A DNA stretch of 64,000 bases from Stenotrophomonas africana (GCF_013004645.1 NZ_JABEME010000006.1:62001-126000), one strand, 5' to 3'; counted from the first letter of the stretch, positions 15,221 to 24,864 are shown. Notes: a model not told the origin generated them from the letters alone. Translations and numbers: made by a program.

Positions 15221-17797
15221 ATGCCTGCCGCCCACGCCCCTGTCCTGAGCTCTCTCGCTGTTCTGATCACAGCCGTCCTTGCCGCGTCGTCCAGCCATGC
15301 CGCTGAAGCCGATGCGGATCCTGCCACCACGGCAGCCTCCGCCAATGTCGCGGCATCCACGCTGGATGCGGTGGTGGTGACCGGCTCGCGCACCAGCACG
15401 CGTACGGTGAAGAACAGCTCCACGCCTATCGATGTGATCTCCGCCGAGGACCTTGCCTCCACCGGCCAGGCCAACCTGCTGGAAGCGCTGCAGCGTGCGC
15501 TGCCGTCACTGAGCCAGATCGGCGGCTACCAGAGCGACCAGGAGAGCCTGATCCGCGGCTACCAACTGCGCAACCTGTCGCCCGGCTACACCCTGGTGCT
15601 GGTCAACGGCAAGCGCCGCAATGCCAGCGCCTATGTGAGCGGGGCGAATGGCGGCGGCTTCCCAGGGCACGCCTGGGCAGACCTGGCACTGATTCCGGTC
15701 TCGGCCATCGACCATGTGGAAGTGCTGCGCGATGGTGCATCGGCCATCTATGGCTCGGATGCGATTACCGGTGTGGTCAATGTGATCCTGAAATCGCAGG
15801 CGCACGGTGGCGAGTTTGCCGTGGAAAGCGGACAGAGCATCGATGGCGATGGCTCGCGTACCAGCGTGCGCGCCAATGTCGGCCTGCCGTGGGGCCAGGA
15901 CGGCTTCATCAACCTGTCCGGCGAGATCACCCGCCAGCATCATGCGATTCGTACCCGCCGCTACATCGATGGCTACCTGAGTTACCCGGCCGTGGATGCG
16001 AATGGCAATCGGGTGGCGCTGCGTCCGAACAACCGGTTGCCGGCCGGCGCAACGCCGAACCCGGCCGAAGCCAGCCGCAATGCCGAGGCCAATACCATCC
16101 TCAGCTCGCCGTCGTATGCGCTGAAGGCCTTCGCGGTGAACGTGGGCCATGGCCTGGGCGACAGCGCGCAGTTCTACGCCAATGCCACCGCCAGCGACCG
16201 CACCGCGCAGGCGATCCAGAACTTCCGCCTGCCGGCGACCATCTTCACTACCTACAAGGCACCCGGCGTGCTGGGCGTGTTTCCCGATGGCTTCCTGCCG
16301 GTGCTGGAAACCAAGGAAAAGCAGTACACCGGTACCGCAGGCGTGAAAGGCCAGGTCGCGGGCTGGGACTACGACGCCAGCCTGACCGGCAACCGCAGCA
16401 CAGTGCGTACCTATACGCGCAACTCGGTGAACTACTCGCTGCCGTACCCCGGCTCGCCCACTGATTTCTATGACGGCAAGCTGGACTACCAGCAGGGCAT
16501 CGCCAACCTGGACCTGCGGCGTGGCTTCGAGGTGGCAGCGTTCGCCTCGCCACTGGAAGTGAGCGCGGGCGCCGAGTACCAGCACGAACAGTACGAACGC
16601 GGGGCAGGGCAGTGGGAGTCGTACACCGGCTTCGGTGCCGCGGCGTTCGTCGGCTATTCCACCGCCGATGCGGTGAAGGCGACCCGCAACAGCAAGGCGG
16701 TCTATGTGGGCGCGGCCACCAACATCACCTCGCGCTGGTATCTGGATGCGGCCGCGCGCTGGGAAGACCATTCCGACTTCGGCAGTGTCTCCACCGGCCG
16801 CCTGACCACACGTTTCGACTTCACCGATGCGCTGGGCGTGCGCGCCACGGTCAGCAACGGCTTCCATGCGCCCAGCCTGGGCGCGCAGTTCTACCAGGCC
16901 ACTGGCAGCTGCCCGTGCGGGACCACGCTGGTGGCGCAGGTGTCTTCGCCGGCGGCGATCGCGCTGGGTGCCACGCCGCTGAAGCCCGAGAAAGCCACCA
17001 ACTACAGCCTGGGCGTGACCTGGGACCCGAGCCCGGCGTTCCACCTGGCAGTGGATGCCTATCAGATCGACATCCGCGGCCAGCTCGGTCAGTCAAGCCA
17101 GATCGGTTACAACGCGCAGGATCCGGCGCGCGTCACCGACAACAGCGGCACGGTGCTGAGTGCGGCGCAGAAGAACACCATCGATGCGCTGCTGGGCTCG
17201 GCCGGCATCAGCATTCTGCCGGGTGATGCGTTCTATGCCAGCTACTTCACCAACGTGGGCAACACGCGTACACGCGGTGTCGAGCTGACGCTGGAGGCGA
17301 ACCAGGAAACCACGTGGGGCAAGCTGCGCTGGAGCTACGCGGCCAACGTCGGCCGTACCACCATCCAGAAGGTCAGCGACATTCCGGCGGCGCTGCAGGG
17401 GCTGCCGAACATCAACCTGCTGACCAGGTCCAGCGAGTACGCGCTGCGCTTCCGCACGCCCAGCTACACCCAGGTGGCCGGGCTGGGCTGGCAGAACGGG
17501 CGCTGGCGCTCGAACCTGGACTTCACCTACTACGGCCCGATCAAGCGCCTGAACAACGGCGTGGAGTACAAGCAGCCGCCGGTGCTGGTGACCAACCTGT
17601 CCGGTGGCGTGGAACTGGGGGCGGGCTGGAGCGCGGCGCTGGGCATCAACAACGTGTTCGACAAGCGCACGCGCAAGGTGCCCGAGTACGCGCGCAGCGC
17701 CACTGATGTGGCCAGTATCGAGACGACCTGGGACAACGGCGATGTGCTGAGCAACGTTGGGGCGTACTGGTACGGGCGGGTCAGTTACCGGTTCTGA
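15221..17797 (+). CDS. TonB-dependent outer-membrane receptor
   Basis: 858 residues with a signal peptide (LAVLITAVLAASSSHAAEAD), a TonB box (TLDAVVVTGSR), a plug domain (TPIDVISAEDLASTGQANLLEAL; GYTLVLVNGKRR; DGASAIYGSDAITGVVNVIL) and a long beta-barrel ending in the aromatic YWYGRVSYRF. Subtype resembles the large TonB receptors with a GSRTSTRTV-type opening. It precedes the FMN reductase/monooxygenase/ABC operon on the same strand and is the likely outer-membrane gate for that substrate. Start 15221 gives the signal peptide directly. Confidence 0.92.
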   Translation: MPAAHAPVLSSLAVLITAVLAASSSHAAEADADPATTAASANVAASTLDAVVVTGSRTSTRTVKNSSTPIDVISAEDLASTGQANLLEALQRALPSLSQIGGYQSDQESLIRGYQLRNLSPGYTLVLVNGKRRNASAYVSGANGGGFPGHAWADLALIPVSAIDHVEVLRDGASAIYGSDAITGVVNVILKSQAHGGEFAVESGQSIDGDGSRTSVRANVGLPWGQDGFINLSGEITRQHHAIRTRRYIDGYLSYPAVDANGNRVALRPNNRLPAGATPNPAEASRNAEANTILSSPSYALKAFAVNVGHGLGDSAQFYANATASDRTAQAIQNFRLPATIFTTYKAPGVLGVFPDGFLPVLETKEKQYTGTAGVKGQVAGWDYDASLTGNRSTVRTYTRNSVNYSLPYPGSPTDFYDGKLDYQQGIANLDLRRGFEVAAFASPLEVSAGAEYQHEQYERGAGQWESYTGFGAAAFVGYSTADAVKATRNSKAVYVGAATNITSRWYLDAAARWEDHSDFGSVSTGRLTTRFDFTDALGVRATVSNGFHAPSLGAQFYQATGSCPCGTTLVAQVSSPAAIALGATPLKPEKATNYSLGVTWDPSPAFHLAVDAYQIDIRGQLGQSSQIGYNAQDPARVTDNSGTVLSAAQKNTIDALLGSAGISILPGDAFYASYFTNVGNTRTRGVELTLEANQETTWGKLRWSYAANVGRTTIQKVSDIPAALQGLPNINLLTRSSEYALRFRTPSYTQVAGLGWQNGRWRSNLDFTYYGPIKRLNNGVEYKQPPVLVTNLSGGVELGAGWSAALGINNVFDKRTRKVPEYARSATDVASIETTWDNGDVLSNVGAYWYGRVSYRF

Positions 17798-17805
17798 TCT
17801 GGAGC

Positions 17806-17828
17806 AGTCGAGCATGGCTCGACTCTAC
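17806..17828 (-). repeat. Single REP element
   Basis: On the minus strand GTAG precedes AGTCGAGCCATGCTCGACT, the same palindrome type as elsewhere. It lies 8 bp after the TonB receptor stop. A second hairpin, GCCGGAC-GTA-GTCCGGC at 17844-17860, follows before the next gene's ribosome binding site; neither has a U-tract. Confidence 0.82.
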
Positions 17829-17878
17829 AAAAGGCGAAGGGCGGCCGGACGTAGTCCGGCATCATCGAGGAGCAGTTC

Positions 17879-18460
17879 ATGTCTTCTGCATTGAAGGTGG
17901 TTGCATTGGTGGGGTCGCCGACCAGTTCGGTGACGTCGCGTACGTTGCTGCTGGTGCGGTACCTGCTGGCGTCTCTGCAGGAGCAGGTGCATGCCAGCGT
18001 GGAGCGGGTGGAGCTGGCGCCGATTGCACGCTCGCTGGGCCAGTCACTGTCGCGGGGTGAAGTGGAACCGGCAGTGGAACAGGCGCTGCGGACCATCGAG
18101 ACCGCCGAATTACTCGTGGTGGCAGCGCCCGTGCACCGTGGATCGTATCCGGGCCTGTTCAAGCACCTGGTCGACTTCATCGAGCTGGAAGCGCTGGTGG
18201 ATACGCCGGTACTGCTGGCGGCAACCGGTGGCAGTGAGCGCCATGCGCTGGTGATCGATCACCAGCTGCGGCCGTTGTTCAGTTTCCTGCAGGCGCACAC
18301 GCTGCCGATCGGGGTGTACGCCACGCCGGCCGACTTCGACGGTGAGCACATCACCAGTGTGGCCTTGCAGGCGCGCATCGCGCTGGCGACCGAGCGTGCG
18401 GCCGGGCATCTGGCCACGCAGTCGCTGGCGGTAGCGGCGCCGCTGCGACGCATCGCCTGA
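17879..18460 (+). CDS. NADPH-dependent FMN reductase (MsuE/SsuE-like)
   Basis: 193-residue flavodoxin-like reductase: VVALVGSPTSSVTSRTLLLVRYL at the N-terminus, LLVVAAPVHRGSYPGLFKHLVDFI (FMN-binding signature with the SsuE/MsuE-type RGSY) and LLAATGGSERHALVIDHQLRPLFSFL. It supplies reduced FMN to two-component monooxygenases, and two luciferase-type monooxygenase genes follow, so it is probably their partner. GAGGAGC precedes the start. First gene of the operon proper. Confidence 0.9.
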   Translation: MSSALKVVALVGSPTSSVTSRTLLLVRYLLASLQEQVHASVERVELAPIARSLGQSLSRGEVEPAVEQALRTIETAELLVVAAPVHRGSYPGLFKHLVDFIELEALVDTPVLLAATGGSERHALVIDHQLRPLFSFLQAHTLPIGVYATPADFDGEHITSVALQARIALATERAAGHLATQSLAVAAPLRRIA

Positions 18461-18617
18461 CGCCATAACCGGCGGCGCTTTGCTTATGGCCAAGGCGCAT
18501 CTGCATGGCCGGATGTGACCGCCGATTGTCGCCTGGCATCGCCGTGCCGACGGCTGTCATCTCTAGCATCGATATCGACGCGGCATCGCATGGCCGCCCC
18601 CCGATGAGGACGACCCC

Positions 18618-18980
18618 GTGAGTCTGGACGCAAACGATAAGCCCATCCTGTTCCTGCTCGACCGTGAGTTCGAGGACGGACAGATTCCCGGCCAGCGCTT
18701 CTTCTGCCGGCACAGCCTGTTGCTGGAAGGGGCGCTGTCGAGCATCGACGGCCTGGACGCGCAGCTGGACGTGCGCCACGTCGGTTTTGCGCGGCCGCGC
18801 CACGAGGTGATCGCCGCGATCGGCGAGCAGGACCAGTCGCTGCCGAAGCTGGTGCTGCCGCAGGGCGTGCGCAGCGACCTGGCCAGCGGCGCGCACCAGG
18901 ACCGCCAGTACATCTCCGGTGCCGAGCCGATCCTGGCCGCGCTGAACGGATTGCTCGGTATTCCCGTGGCCCACCCCTGA
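18618..18980 (+). CDS. DUF3088 domain protein
   Basis: 120-residue protein starting with GTG, with GAGGA 7 nt upstream. It has FLLDREFEDGQIPGQRFFCRHSLLLEGALS, then VRHVGFARPRHEVIAAIGEQDQSLPKLVLP and ISGAEPILAALNGLLG, the DUF3088 pattern; the fold appears thioredoxin-like but the family C-x-x-C is absent (FFCRH keeps one Cys). It sits between the FMN reductase and the monooxygenases, 14 bp before the latter. Its role in this operon is unknown. Confidence 0.85.
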   Translation: MSLDANDKPILFLLDREFEDGQIPGQRFFCRHSLLLEGALSSIDGLDAQLDVRHVGFARPRHEVIAAIGEQDQSLPKLVLPQGVRSDLASGAHQDRQYISGAEPILAALNGLLGIPVAHP

Positions 18981-18994
18981 GCGAGGACGCGACC

Positions 18995-19972
18995 ATGAGT
19001 TATCAGATCAGCGTGCTGGACAAGAGCCCGGTGGCCGAAGGTGCCTCGCCGGAGCAGGCGCTGCGCAACAGCCTGCAGCTGGCACAGCGTGCCGAGCAGT
19101 TGGGTTACCACCGGTACTGGTTTGCCGAGCACCATGCCGCGCCGACCTTGGCCAGCCCCGCACCGGAAGTGCTCGCGGCCTGGGTACTGGCGCAGACCCG
19201 GCGCATCCGCATCGGCAGCGGTGGGGTGATGCTGCGCCACTACGCGCCGTACAAGGTCGCGGAGAACTTCAACCTGCTGTCGGCGCTGGCGCCGGGGCGT
19301 GTTGACCTCGGCGTGGGCAAGGCACCCGGTGGCCTGCCGGCCTCTACGGCTGCATTGGCAGCGGGGCGGCCGGCGTTTGCCGATTTCGACCAGCAGCTGC
19401 GCGACCTGGAGGGCTATCTGTCGGGTACCGACGCCGAGGCGCAGGCGCGCCCGATCCCGCAGCAGGCGCCGGAGCGCTTCCTGCTCGGTGCCAGCCCGCA
19501 GAGCGCCAAGCAGGCGGCCGAGCTGGGCTGGCGTTTCGTTTACGCCGCGCACTTTGATGGCGACCCGAAACACATCGAGGCTGCGTTCGATGCCTATCGC
19601 AGCGTCTCCTCGCAGCCACCGCTGCTGGCCACGGTGGCCTTCGCCGCACCGACTGCTGAAGCCGCAGCGCGTCACATCGGTGCGCTGCGGGTCTACAAGC
19701 TGCACCTCGGTCCCGGGCAAGCGGTGAACCTGCCCAGCCCGGAGGCGGCTGCCGAGTACGCGCGCCAGGTGGGCGTGGCCGACTTCCGCATCGAGGAAAC
19801 CCGCCCGAGCGTGTTGTCTGGCGATGCGCAGCACGTGCGTGACGAACTGGATGCGCTGCACCGGCGCTTCGGCGTGGGTGAGTTCATTCTCGATGCGCCG
19901 GTGGCCGACCTCGACGCACGCCTGACATCCCTTGAACTGCTGTCGCCCGCGCCGCGCGCGGCGGTGGCCTGA
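18995..19972 (+). CDS. LLM-class flavin monooxygenase (MsnO8-like)
   Basis: 325-residue luciferase-like TIM barrel: YQISVLDKSPVAEGAS, YHRYWFAEHHAAPTLASPAPEVL, IRIGSGGVMLRHYAPYKVAENFNLL, PGRVDLGVGKAPGG. These are the hallmarks of the MsnO8/YtmO-type LLM oxidoreductases that use FMNH2 from a separate reductase. In Bacillus, YtmO belongs to the operon for S-substituted cysteine use, which also fits the neighbours here. Followed 18 bp later by a second, NtaA-type monooxygenase. Confidence 0.9.
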   Translation: MSYQISVLDKSPVAEGASPEQALRNSLQLAQRAEQLGYHRYWFAEHHAAPTLASPAPEVLAAWVLAQTRRIRIGSGGVMLRHYAPYKVAENFNLLSALAPGRVDLGVGKAPGGLPASTAALAAGRPAFADFDQQLRDLEGYLSGTDAEAQARPIPQQAPERFLLGASPQSAKQAAELGWRFVYAAHFDGDPKHIEAAFDAYRSVSSQPPLLATVAFAAPTAEAAARHIGALRVYKLHLGPGQAVNLPSPEAAAEYARQVGVADFRIEETRPSVLSGDAQHVRDELDALHRRFGVGEFILDAPVADLDARLTSLELLSPAPRAAVA

Positions 19973-19990
19973 CCTGCAGGAGCGATTCCC

Positions 19991-21334
19991 ATGAGCACGA
20001 CCCCGCGCCACATTCCGTTCGGCATCATGCTGCAGGGTCCCGGCAGTCACATGCATGCCTGGAAGCATCCATCCAACCCGGCCGATGCCAGCGTCAACCT
20101 GCAGTTCTACATCGACATCGTGCGCACCGCCGAGGACAACGGCATCGCCTTCGGCTTCGTGGCGGACGGCCTGTACATCAACGAGAAGTCGATTCCGCAC
20201 TTCCTCAACCGCTTCGAGCCGATCTCGCTGCTGTCGGCACTGGCGACGGCGACGAAGAAGATCGGCCTGGCCGGTACGCTGTCGACCTCCTACAGCGATC
20301 CGTTCACCGTGGCGCGCCAGTTCGCCTCGCTGGATCTGCTCAGCGGCGGCCGCGCTGGCTGGAACGTGGTGACCTCGCCGCTGGAAGGCTCCGGTCGCAA
20401 TTACGGCCGGCCACACCCGGAGCATGCGCTGCGCTACCAGATCGCCGACGAATATCTGGAGGTGGTGCAGGGGCTGTGGGATTCGTGGGATGACGATGCC
20501 TTCGTGCGCGAGCGCGACAGCGGCACGTTCTTCGCACCAGAGAAGTTCCGCCGGCTCGATCACAAGGGGCGCTTCTTCCAGGTGGAAGGCCCGCTCAACA
20601 TCCAGCGTTCGCCACAGGGCCAGCCGGTGATTTTCCAGGCGGGTTCTTCCGATGATGGCATTGCGTTGGCTGGCAAGTACGCCGATGCGGTGTTCACCCA
20701 TTCGCCGTCGCTGGAAGAGACCCGCGCATTCACCCAGAAGGTGAAGAATTCGGCGATCGCGCACGGCCGCGGCGGCAGTGACGTGAAGATCTTCCCGGGT
20801 ATCGGCCCCATCGTCGGCCGCACTGCCGAGGAGGCCGAAGCCAAGTACCAGGCAATCGCCGCGCTGGCCACGCTGGAGGATGCGCTGGCGTACCTGGGGC
20901 GCTTCTTCGATCACCATGATTTCAGCCAGTACGACCCGGATGCACCGTTCCCGGAGCTGGGCGACATCGGCAGCAACTCGTTCCGTTCCACTACCGACCG
21001 CATCAAGCAGGATGCGCGTGAGAAGGGCCTGAGCCTGCGCCAGGTGGCGTTGGAGGCGGTGAGCCCACGACCGAACTTCATCGGCACGCCGGAGCACGTG
21101 GCCGATGAGCTGATCCGTTGGTTCGACGCCGGTGCCAGCGACGGTTTCATTCTCGGCTTCGCCGCACAGCGCGAAGGCCTGGACGATTTCGTGACCCAGG
21201 TGCTGCCGATCCTGCAGGCGCGCGGCTACCACCAGCGCGAGCTGGAAGGGCAGACCCTGCGCGAGCACTTGGGCCTGCCGTACAAGGCCAGCCGTCATGC
21301 GACCGATGCCGAACCGGCGCGGAAGGTGGGGTAA
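19991..21334 (+). CDS. NtaA/SnaA/DszA-type flavin monooxygenase (YxeK/CmoJ-like)
   Basis: 447-residue LLM monooxygenase of the nitrilotriacetate/dibenzothiophene group: FGIMLQGPGSHMHAWKHP, SISLLSALATATKKIGLAGTLST-like segment, DLLSGGRAGWNVVTSPLEG, RFFQVEGPLNIQRSPQGQPVIFQAGSS, and FIGTPEHVADELIRWFDAG. Length and motifs match YtnJ (CmoJ) and YxeK, which oxidise N-acetyl-S-alkylcysteines to release the sulfur-bearing amino acid. The neighbouring acetyltransferase and amidohydrolase support that reading. Substrate not proven. Confidence 0.9.
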   Translation: MSTTPRHIPFGIMLQGPGSHMHAWKHPSNPADASVNLQFYIDIVRTAEDNGIAFGFVADGLYINEKSIPHFLNRFEPISLLSALATATKKIGLAGTLSTSYSDPFTVARQFASLDLLSGGRAGWNVVTSPLEGSGRNYGRPHPEHALRYQIADEYLEVVQGLWDSWDDDAFVRERDSGTFFAPEKFRRLDHKGRFFQVEGPLNIQRSPQGQPVIFQAGSSDDGIALAGKYADAVFTHSPSLEETRAFTQKVKNSAIAHGRGGSDVKIFPGIGPIVGRTAEEAEAKYQAIAALATLEDALAYLGRFFDHHDFSQYDPDAPFPELGDIGSNSFRSTTDRIKQDAREKGLSLRQVALEAVSPRPNFIGTPEHVADELIRWFDAGASDGFILGFAAQREGLDDFVTQVLPILQARGYHQRELEGQTLREHLGLPYKASRHATDAEPARKVG

Positions 21335-21338
21335 GGCG

Positions 21339-22559
21339 ATGAGCGGAGAGAATTCGGTAGCGCTGGGCCATGCCCGGCGAGATCCCGCGTCCATCGGCGT
21401 GCTGCCCGAAATCGCAGCACGCGCCGAGGCCGCCATTGCGATCCGTCATGACCTGCACCGGCACCCGGAGCTGGCCTTCGAGGAGCACCGCACCAGCGCC
21501 CGAGTGGCCGAACTGCTGCAGCAGTGTGGCTATGAGGTGACCACCGGCCTCGGTGGCACCGGCGTGGTCGGTACGCTGCAGCGCGGGCAGGGTAGCCGTC
21601 GTCTCGGTCTGCGCGCCGACATCGATGCACTGCCGATCCACGAGGACTCCGGCCTGGCCTATGCCAGCCAGACCGAGGGGCTGATGCATGCCTGCGGCCA
21701 CGATGGGCATACCGCGATCCTGCTGTCCGCTGCGCACTATCTGGCCCATCACGGTGCTATCGATGGCACCCTGCAGCTGGTGTTCCAGCCGGCCGAGGAA
21801 ACCGGTTCGGGTGCTTCGAAGATGATTGCCGATGGCCTGTTCGAGCGCTTCCCGGTGGATGCCATCTACGGCCTGCACAATTGGCCGGGTGTGCCGGTGG
21901 GCCATTTCGGCTTCGTCGATGGCCCGGCGATGGCGTCGGTGGACTGGGCGCGGCTGAAGGTGATCGGCAAGGGCGGTCACGGCGCCGAGCCGCAGGGTAG
22001 CGTCGATCCGATCTTGGTGGCGGCGCACATCATCACCGCGCTGCAGAGCGTGGTGTCGCGCAACGTCGATCCGCGGCAGATGGGCGTAGTCACTGTCGGT
22101 TCGATTCATGGCGGCCAGGCAGCCAATGTGATTCCGGACGTGGTCGAGCTGAAGCTGACCGTGCGCGCCTACCTGCCCGAGGTACGCGACACCCTGCGGC
22201 GCCGGGTCACCGGGATTGCCGAGCAGACCGCCGCCGCGTTCGGCGCACGTGCCGAGATCGAGTTCCCGCGCGGCTTCCCCAGCGTGATCAACCATCCGCA
22301 GCAGACCGCCTACATCCGCGAGGTGGCGCTGCAGGGCTTCGGCAGTGAACAGGTGGTGCCGGAATTCGCGCCACGCACGGCCAGCGAAGACTTCGCATTC
22401 CTGCTGCAGGCGCGGCCGGGCAGCTTCGTATTCGTTGGCAACGGCGACAGTGCGCCGCTGCACAGCCCGCGCTACGTGTTCAACGATGCCGCCATTGCAC
22501 CGGCCGCCAGCCTGTGGGCGCGGCTGGCCGAAGACTATCTGGTGAAGGACGTGGCATGA
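21339..22559 (+). CDS. M20-family amidohydrolase (N-acetyl-cysteine-type deacetylase)
   Basis: 406-residue zinc amidohydrolase: RHDLHRHPELAFEEHRTSARVAELL, LRADIDALPIHEDSG, MHACGHDGHTAILL (metal ligands), FQPAEETGSGASKMI and the C-terminal PRTASEDFAFLL. The HACGHDGHT subtype is the hippurate/N-acyl-amino-acid group (YxeP/SndB, YtnL/SndA-like). It could remove the N-acetyl group after the monooxygenase step. It starts 4 bp after the NtaA-type gene and overlaps the next gene by ATGA, so expression is coupled. Confidence 0.92.
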   Translation: MSGENSVALGHARRDPASIGVLPEIAARAEAAIAIRHDLHRHPELAFEEHRTSARVAELLQQCGYEVTTGLGGTGVVGTLQRGQGSRRLGLRADIDALPIHEDSGLAYASQTEGLMHACGHDGHTAILLSAAHYLAHHGAIDGTLQLVFQPAEETGSGASKMIADGLFERFPVDAIYGLHNWPGVPVGHFGFVDGPAMASVDWARLKVIGKGGHGAEPQGSVDPILVAAHIITALQSVVSRNVDPRQMGVVTVGSIHGGQAANVIPDVVELKLTVRAYLPEVRDTLRRRVTGIAEQTAAAFGARAEIEFPRGFPSVINHPQQTAYIREVALQGFGSEQVVPEFAPRTASEDFAFLLQARPGSFVFVGNGDSAPLHSPRYVFNDAAIAPAASLWARLAEDYLVKDVA

Positions 22560-23107
22560 GCAGCGACGAACGCTTCCTCTATACCTCGGTGGATGATCCG
22601 CTGGCACGGCCCCTGTTCGATGGCCTGGAACAGGAGTACGACAGCCGCTACGCCGACGTGCGCCGACGCATCGGCGGCAGCGCCCGCGAGGAGCTGCAGC
22701 GCTACCCGGCGCAGGCCTTTGCTGCCCCGGTAGGGGCGTTCGTACTGCTGCTGCGAGACGGCGTGGCGATCTCCGGCGGCGCCTTCATGCCCCATCGCGA
22801 TCCGGAAACCGCCGAATTCAAACGCATCTGGACGCTGCCCGGGCTGCGCCGGCAGGGCATCGCGCGTCGCGTGCTTCAGGAACTGGAAGACCAGGCGGCG
22901 CGGCAAGGGTACCGGCGGGTGTTCCTGACCACCGGCTTCCGCCAGCCTGAAGCGGTTGGCCTGTACCTCAGCCATGGCTACACCGCGCTGTTCGACCTGG
23001 AGGCCGACCTGGAAACCATTGCGCATCTGCCGTTCGAGAAGCATCTACGTGCGCCGGCGCCTGTTGTTGCGCCTACGCAGACCGTGTTGCACGGAGCCCA
23101 CGCATGA
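22556..23107 (+). CDS. GNAT N-acetyltransferase
   Basis: 183-residue GNAT enzyme: RIWTLPGLRRQGIARRVLQELEDQAARQGYRRVFLTTGFRQPEAVGLYLSHGY covers motif A (RRQGIARR, acetyl-CoA loop) and motif B. Position between the M20 deacetylase and the ABC transporter matches snaA/snaB (YtmI/YxeL), which N-acetylate S-substituted cysteines before oxidation. Start ATG overlaps the previous stop, and its own stop overlaps the next start, both as ATGA. Substrate assignment is by operon logic. Confidence 0.88.
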   Translation: MSSDERFLYTSVDDPLARPLFDGLEQEYDSRYADVRRRIGGSAREELQRYPAQAFAAPVGAFVLLLRDGVAISGGAFMPHRDPETAEFKRIWTLPGLRRQGIARRVLQELEDQAARQGYRRVFLTTGFRQPEAVGLYLSHGYTALFDLEADLETIAHLPFEKHLRAPAPVVAPTQTVLHGAHA

Positions 23108-24849
23108 GCACGCCTTCGACCGCATTGGATGGCATTGCCGCCCGTCCTGCGCCAGCGCCTGCACTGAAGATCGTGCCAGCCCGGCATCCGCTGCAGGTGT
23201 TCGGCACAGTATTGGCACTGGCGCTGATCCTGATCGGGCTGCAGTCCGTGCTGGGCAATCCGCGCTGGGGCTGGGGCACCTTCGCCGAGTGGTTCTTCGC
23301 ACGCCCGGTGCTGGAAGGCCTGGGCCGCACGCTGCTGCTGACTGCACTCGGAACTGGCCTCGGTTTCGCGCTGGGCACCTTGCTGGCGTTGGCCCGTGTG
23401 TCCGGCTCGCCGCTGCTGTCGGCGGTGTCGTGGGGCTACGTGTGGTTGTTCCGTTCGATTCCGCTGCTGGTGCTGTTGCTGCTGCTGAACAACCTGGGCT
23501 ATCTGTACAGCACCATCGAACTGGGCGTTCCCTTCACCGGCATCAGCCTGTTCTCCTACCCGACCACGCAGCTGATCGGTGTGTTCACTGCGGCGGTGCT
23601 GGGTCTTACCTTGAACCAGGCGGCGTTCTCGGCCGAGGTGATCCGCGGCGGGATTCTGTCGGTGGACCACGGACAGTACGAAGCGGCCGCCGCGCTTGGC
23701 CTGCCGCGTAGCCGCCAGGTGCGCCGCATCATCCTGCCGCAGGCGATGCGTTCGATCCTGCCGGCCGCCTTCAACGATGTGATTGGCCTGGCCAAGAGCA
23801 CTTCGGTGGTCTACGTGCTGGCGCTGCCGGAGCTGTTCTATACCGTGCAGGTAATCTACCGCCGCAATCTGGAGGTGGTGCCGCTGCTGATGGTGGCCAC
23901 GGTCTGGTACCTGGTAATCCTTACCGTGCTGTCGCTGTTGCAGCGGCGCGTGGAGCAACGCTTCGCGCGTGGCCAGCTGCAGTGCGAGCGCTCGGTGTCG
24001 CGGGTGTCATCGCCCCCGCGTGTGCAGAGCGAAGCCGCGCCGCGCGTGGCAAGCCGCCCGCGCATCGCCACGCAGGTGGAAGCGGGCGAGGGAGCTGCGG
24101 TGTCGCTGCATGGCGTAGGCAAGGTGTTCGGCGACCAGCCAGTGCTGGAAGACGTGAACCTGGACCTGCGCGCCGGCAGCGTGACGGTGCTGATCGGCCC
24201 GTCCGGCGCCGGCAAGTCCACGCTGCTGCGGCTGATCAACCACCTCGAACGCGCCGACGGCGGTTACGTGACTGTCGGCGGCCAGCTGATCGGCTACCGC
24301 CGCGAGGGTGACACCTTGTACGAACTGCCCGAGCGTGAGATCCGCCGCCGTCGTGCGGAAGTGGGCATGGTGTTCCAAGGCTTCAACCTGTTCCCGCACC
24401 TGACCGCGCTGGAAAACATCATCGAGGCACCGATCGCGGTGCGTGGCGTGCCGCGCGCGCAGGCCGAGCAGCAGGCGCGGACGCTGCTGGAGCGGGTTGG
24501 CCTGGCCGACAAGGCCGATGCGTTCCCGCGCCAGCTGTCCGGTGGCCAGCAGCAGCGCATCGCGATTGCGCGGGCACTGGCGCTGCAGCCGAAGGTGCTG
24601 CTGTTCGACGAACCCACGTCGGCGCTGGACCCGGAGCTGGTGGCCGAGGTGCTGAGCGTGATCGAGGAGCTGGCCCGCTCCGGTACCACGCTGGTGATCG
24701 TCACCCATGAACTGAGCTTCGCCCGCCGCGTGGCCGACCACGTGGTGATGATGGACCAGGGACGGGTGATCGAGCAGGACACGCCCGAGGCCCTGTTCGA
24801 GCGCCCGCGCCAGCAACGCACCGCCGATTTCCTGGCCAAGACCCTGTAA
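23104..24849 (+). CDS. Fused ABC permease and ATPase, polar amino acid type
   Basis: 581 residues. The first 290 form a HisMQ-type permease (GLGRTLLLTALGTGLGFALG; FFRS-like WLFRSIPLLVLLLL; EAF motif region AFSAEVIRGGILSVDHGQYEAAAALGLPRSRQ; ILPAAFNDVIGLAKSTSVVYVL). After a low-complexity linker of about 35 residues comes a complete ATPase: Walker A IGPSGAGKST, Q-loop FQGFNLFPHLT, LSGGQQQRIAIARAL, Walker B LLFDEPTSALD, H-loop VTHELSF. Permease and ATPase are normally separate chains; here they are one polypeptide. It serves with the substrate-binding protein downstream; TcyKLMN/YxeNO are the closest functional parallels. Confidence 0.92.
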   Translation: MSTPSTALDGIAARPAPAPALKIVPARHPLQVFGTVLALALILIGLQSVLGNPRWGWGTFAEWFFARPVLEGLGRTLLLTALGTGLGFALGTLLALARVSGSPLLSAVSWGYVWLFRSIPLLVLLLLLNNLGYLYSTIELGVPFTGISLFSYPTTQLIGVFTAAVLGLTLNQAAFSAEVIRGGILSVDHGQYEAAAALGLPRSRQVRRIILPQAMRSILPAAFNDVIGLAKSTSVVYVLALPELFYTVQVIYRRNLEVVPLLMVATVWYLVILTVLSLLQRRVEQRFARGQLQCERSVSRVSSPPRVQSEAAPRVASRPRIATQVEAGEGAAVSLHGVGKVFGDQPVLEDVNLDLRAGSVTVLIGPSGAGKSTLLRLINHLERADGGYVTVGGQLIGYRREGDTLYELPEREIRRRRAEVGMVFQGFNLFPHLTALENIIEAPIAVRGVPRAQAEQQARTLLERVGLADKADAFPRQLSGGQQQRIAIARALALQPKVLLFDEPTSALDPELVAEVLSVIEELARSGTTLVIVTHELSFARRVADHVVMMDQGRVIEQDTPEALFERPRQQRTADFLAKTL

Positions 24850-24864
24850 CCCTCAAGGAATGCC

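Noticed and set aside
18563-21436. A very long open frame (957 codons) on the minus strand
   Set aside because: It is antisense to two well-supported monooxygenase genes and the DUF3088 gene; its translation is low-complexity and matches nothing. It results from high GC at third positions.
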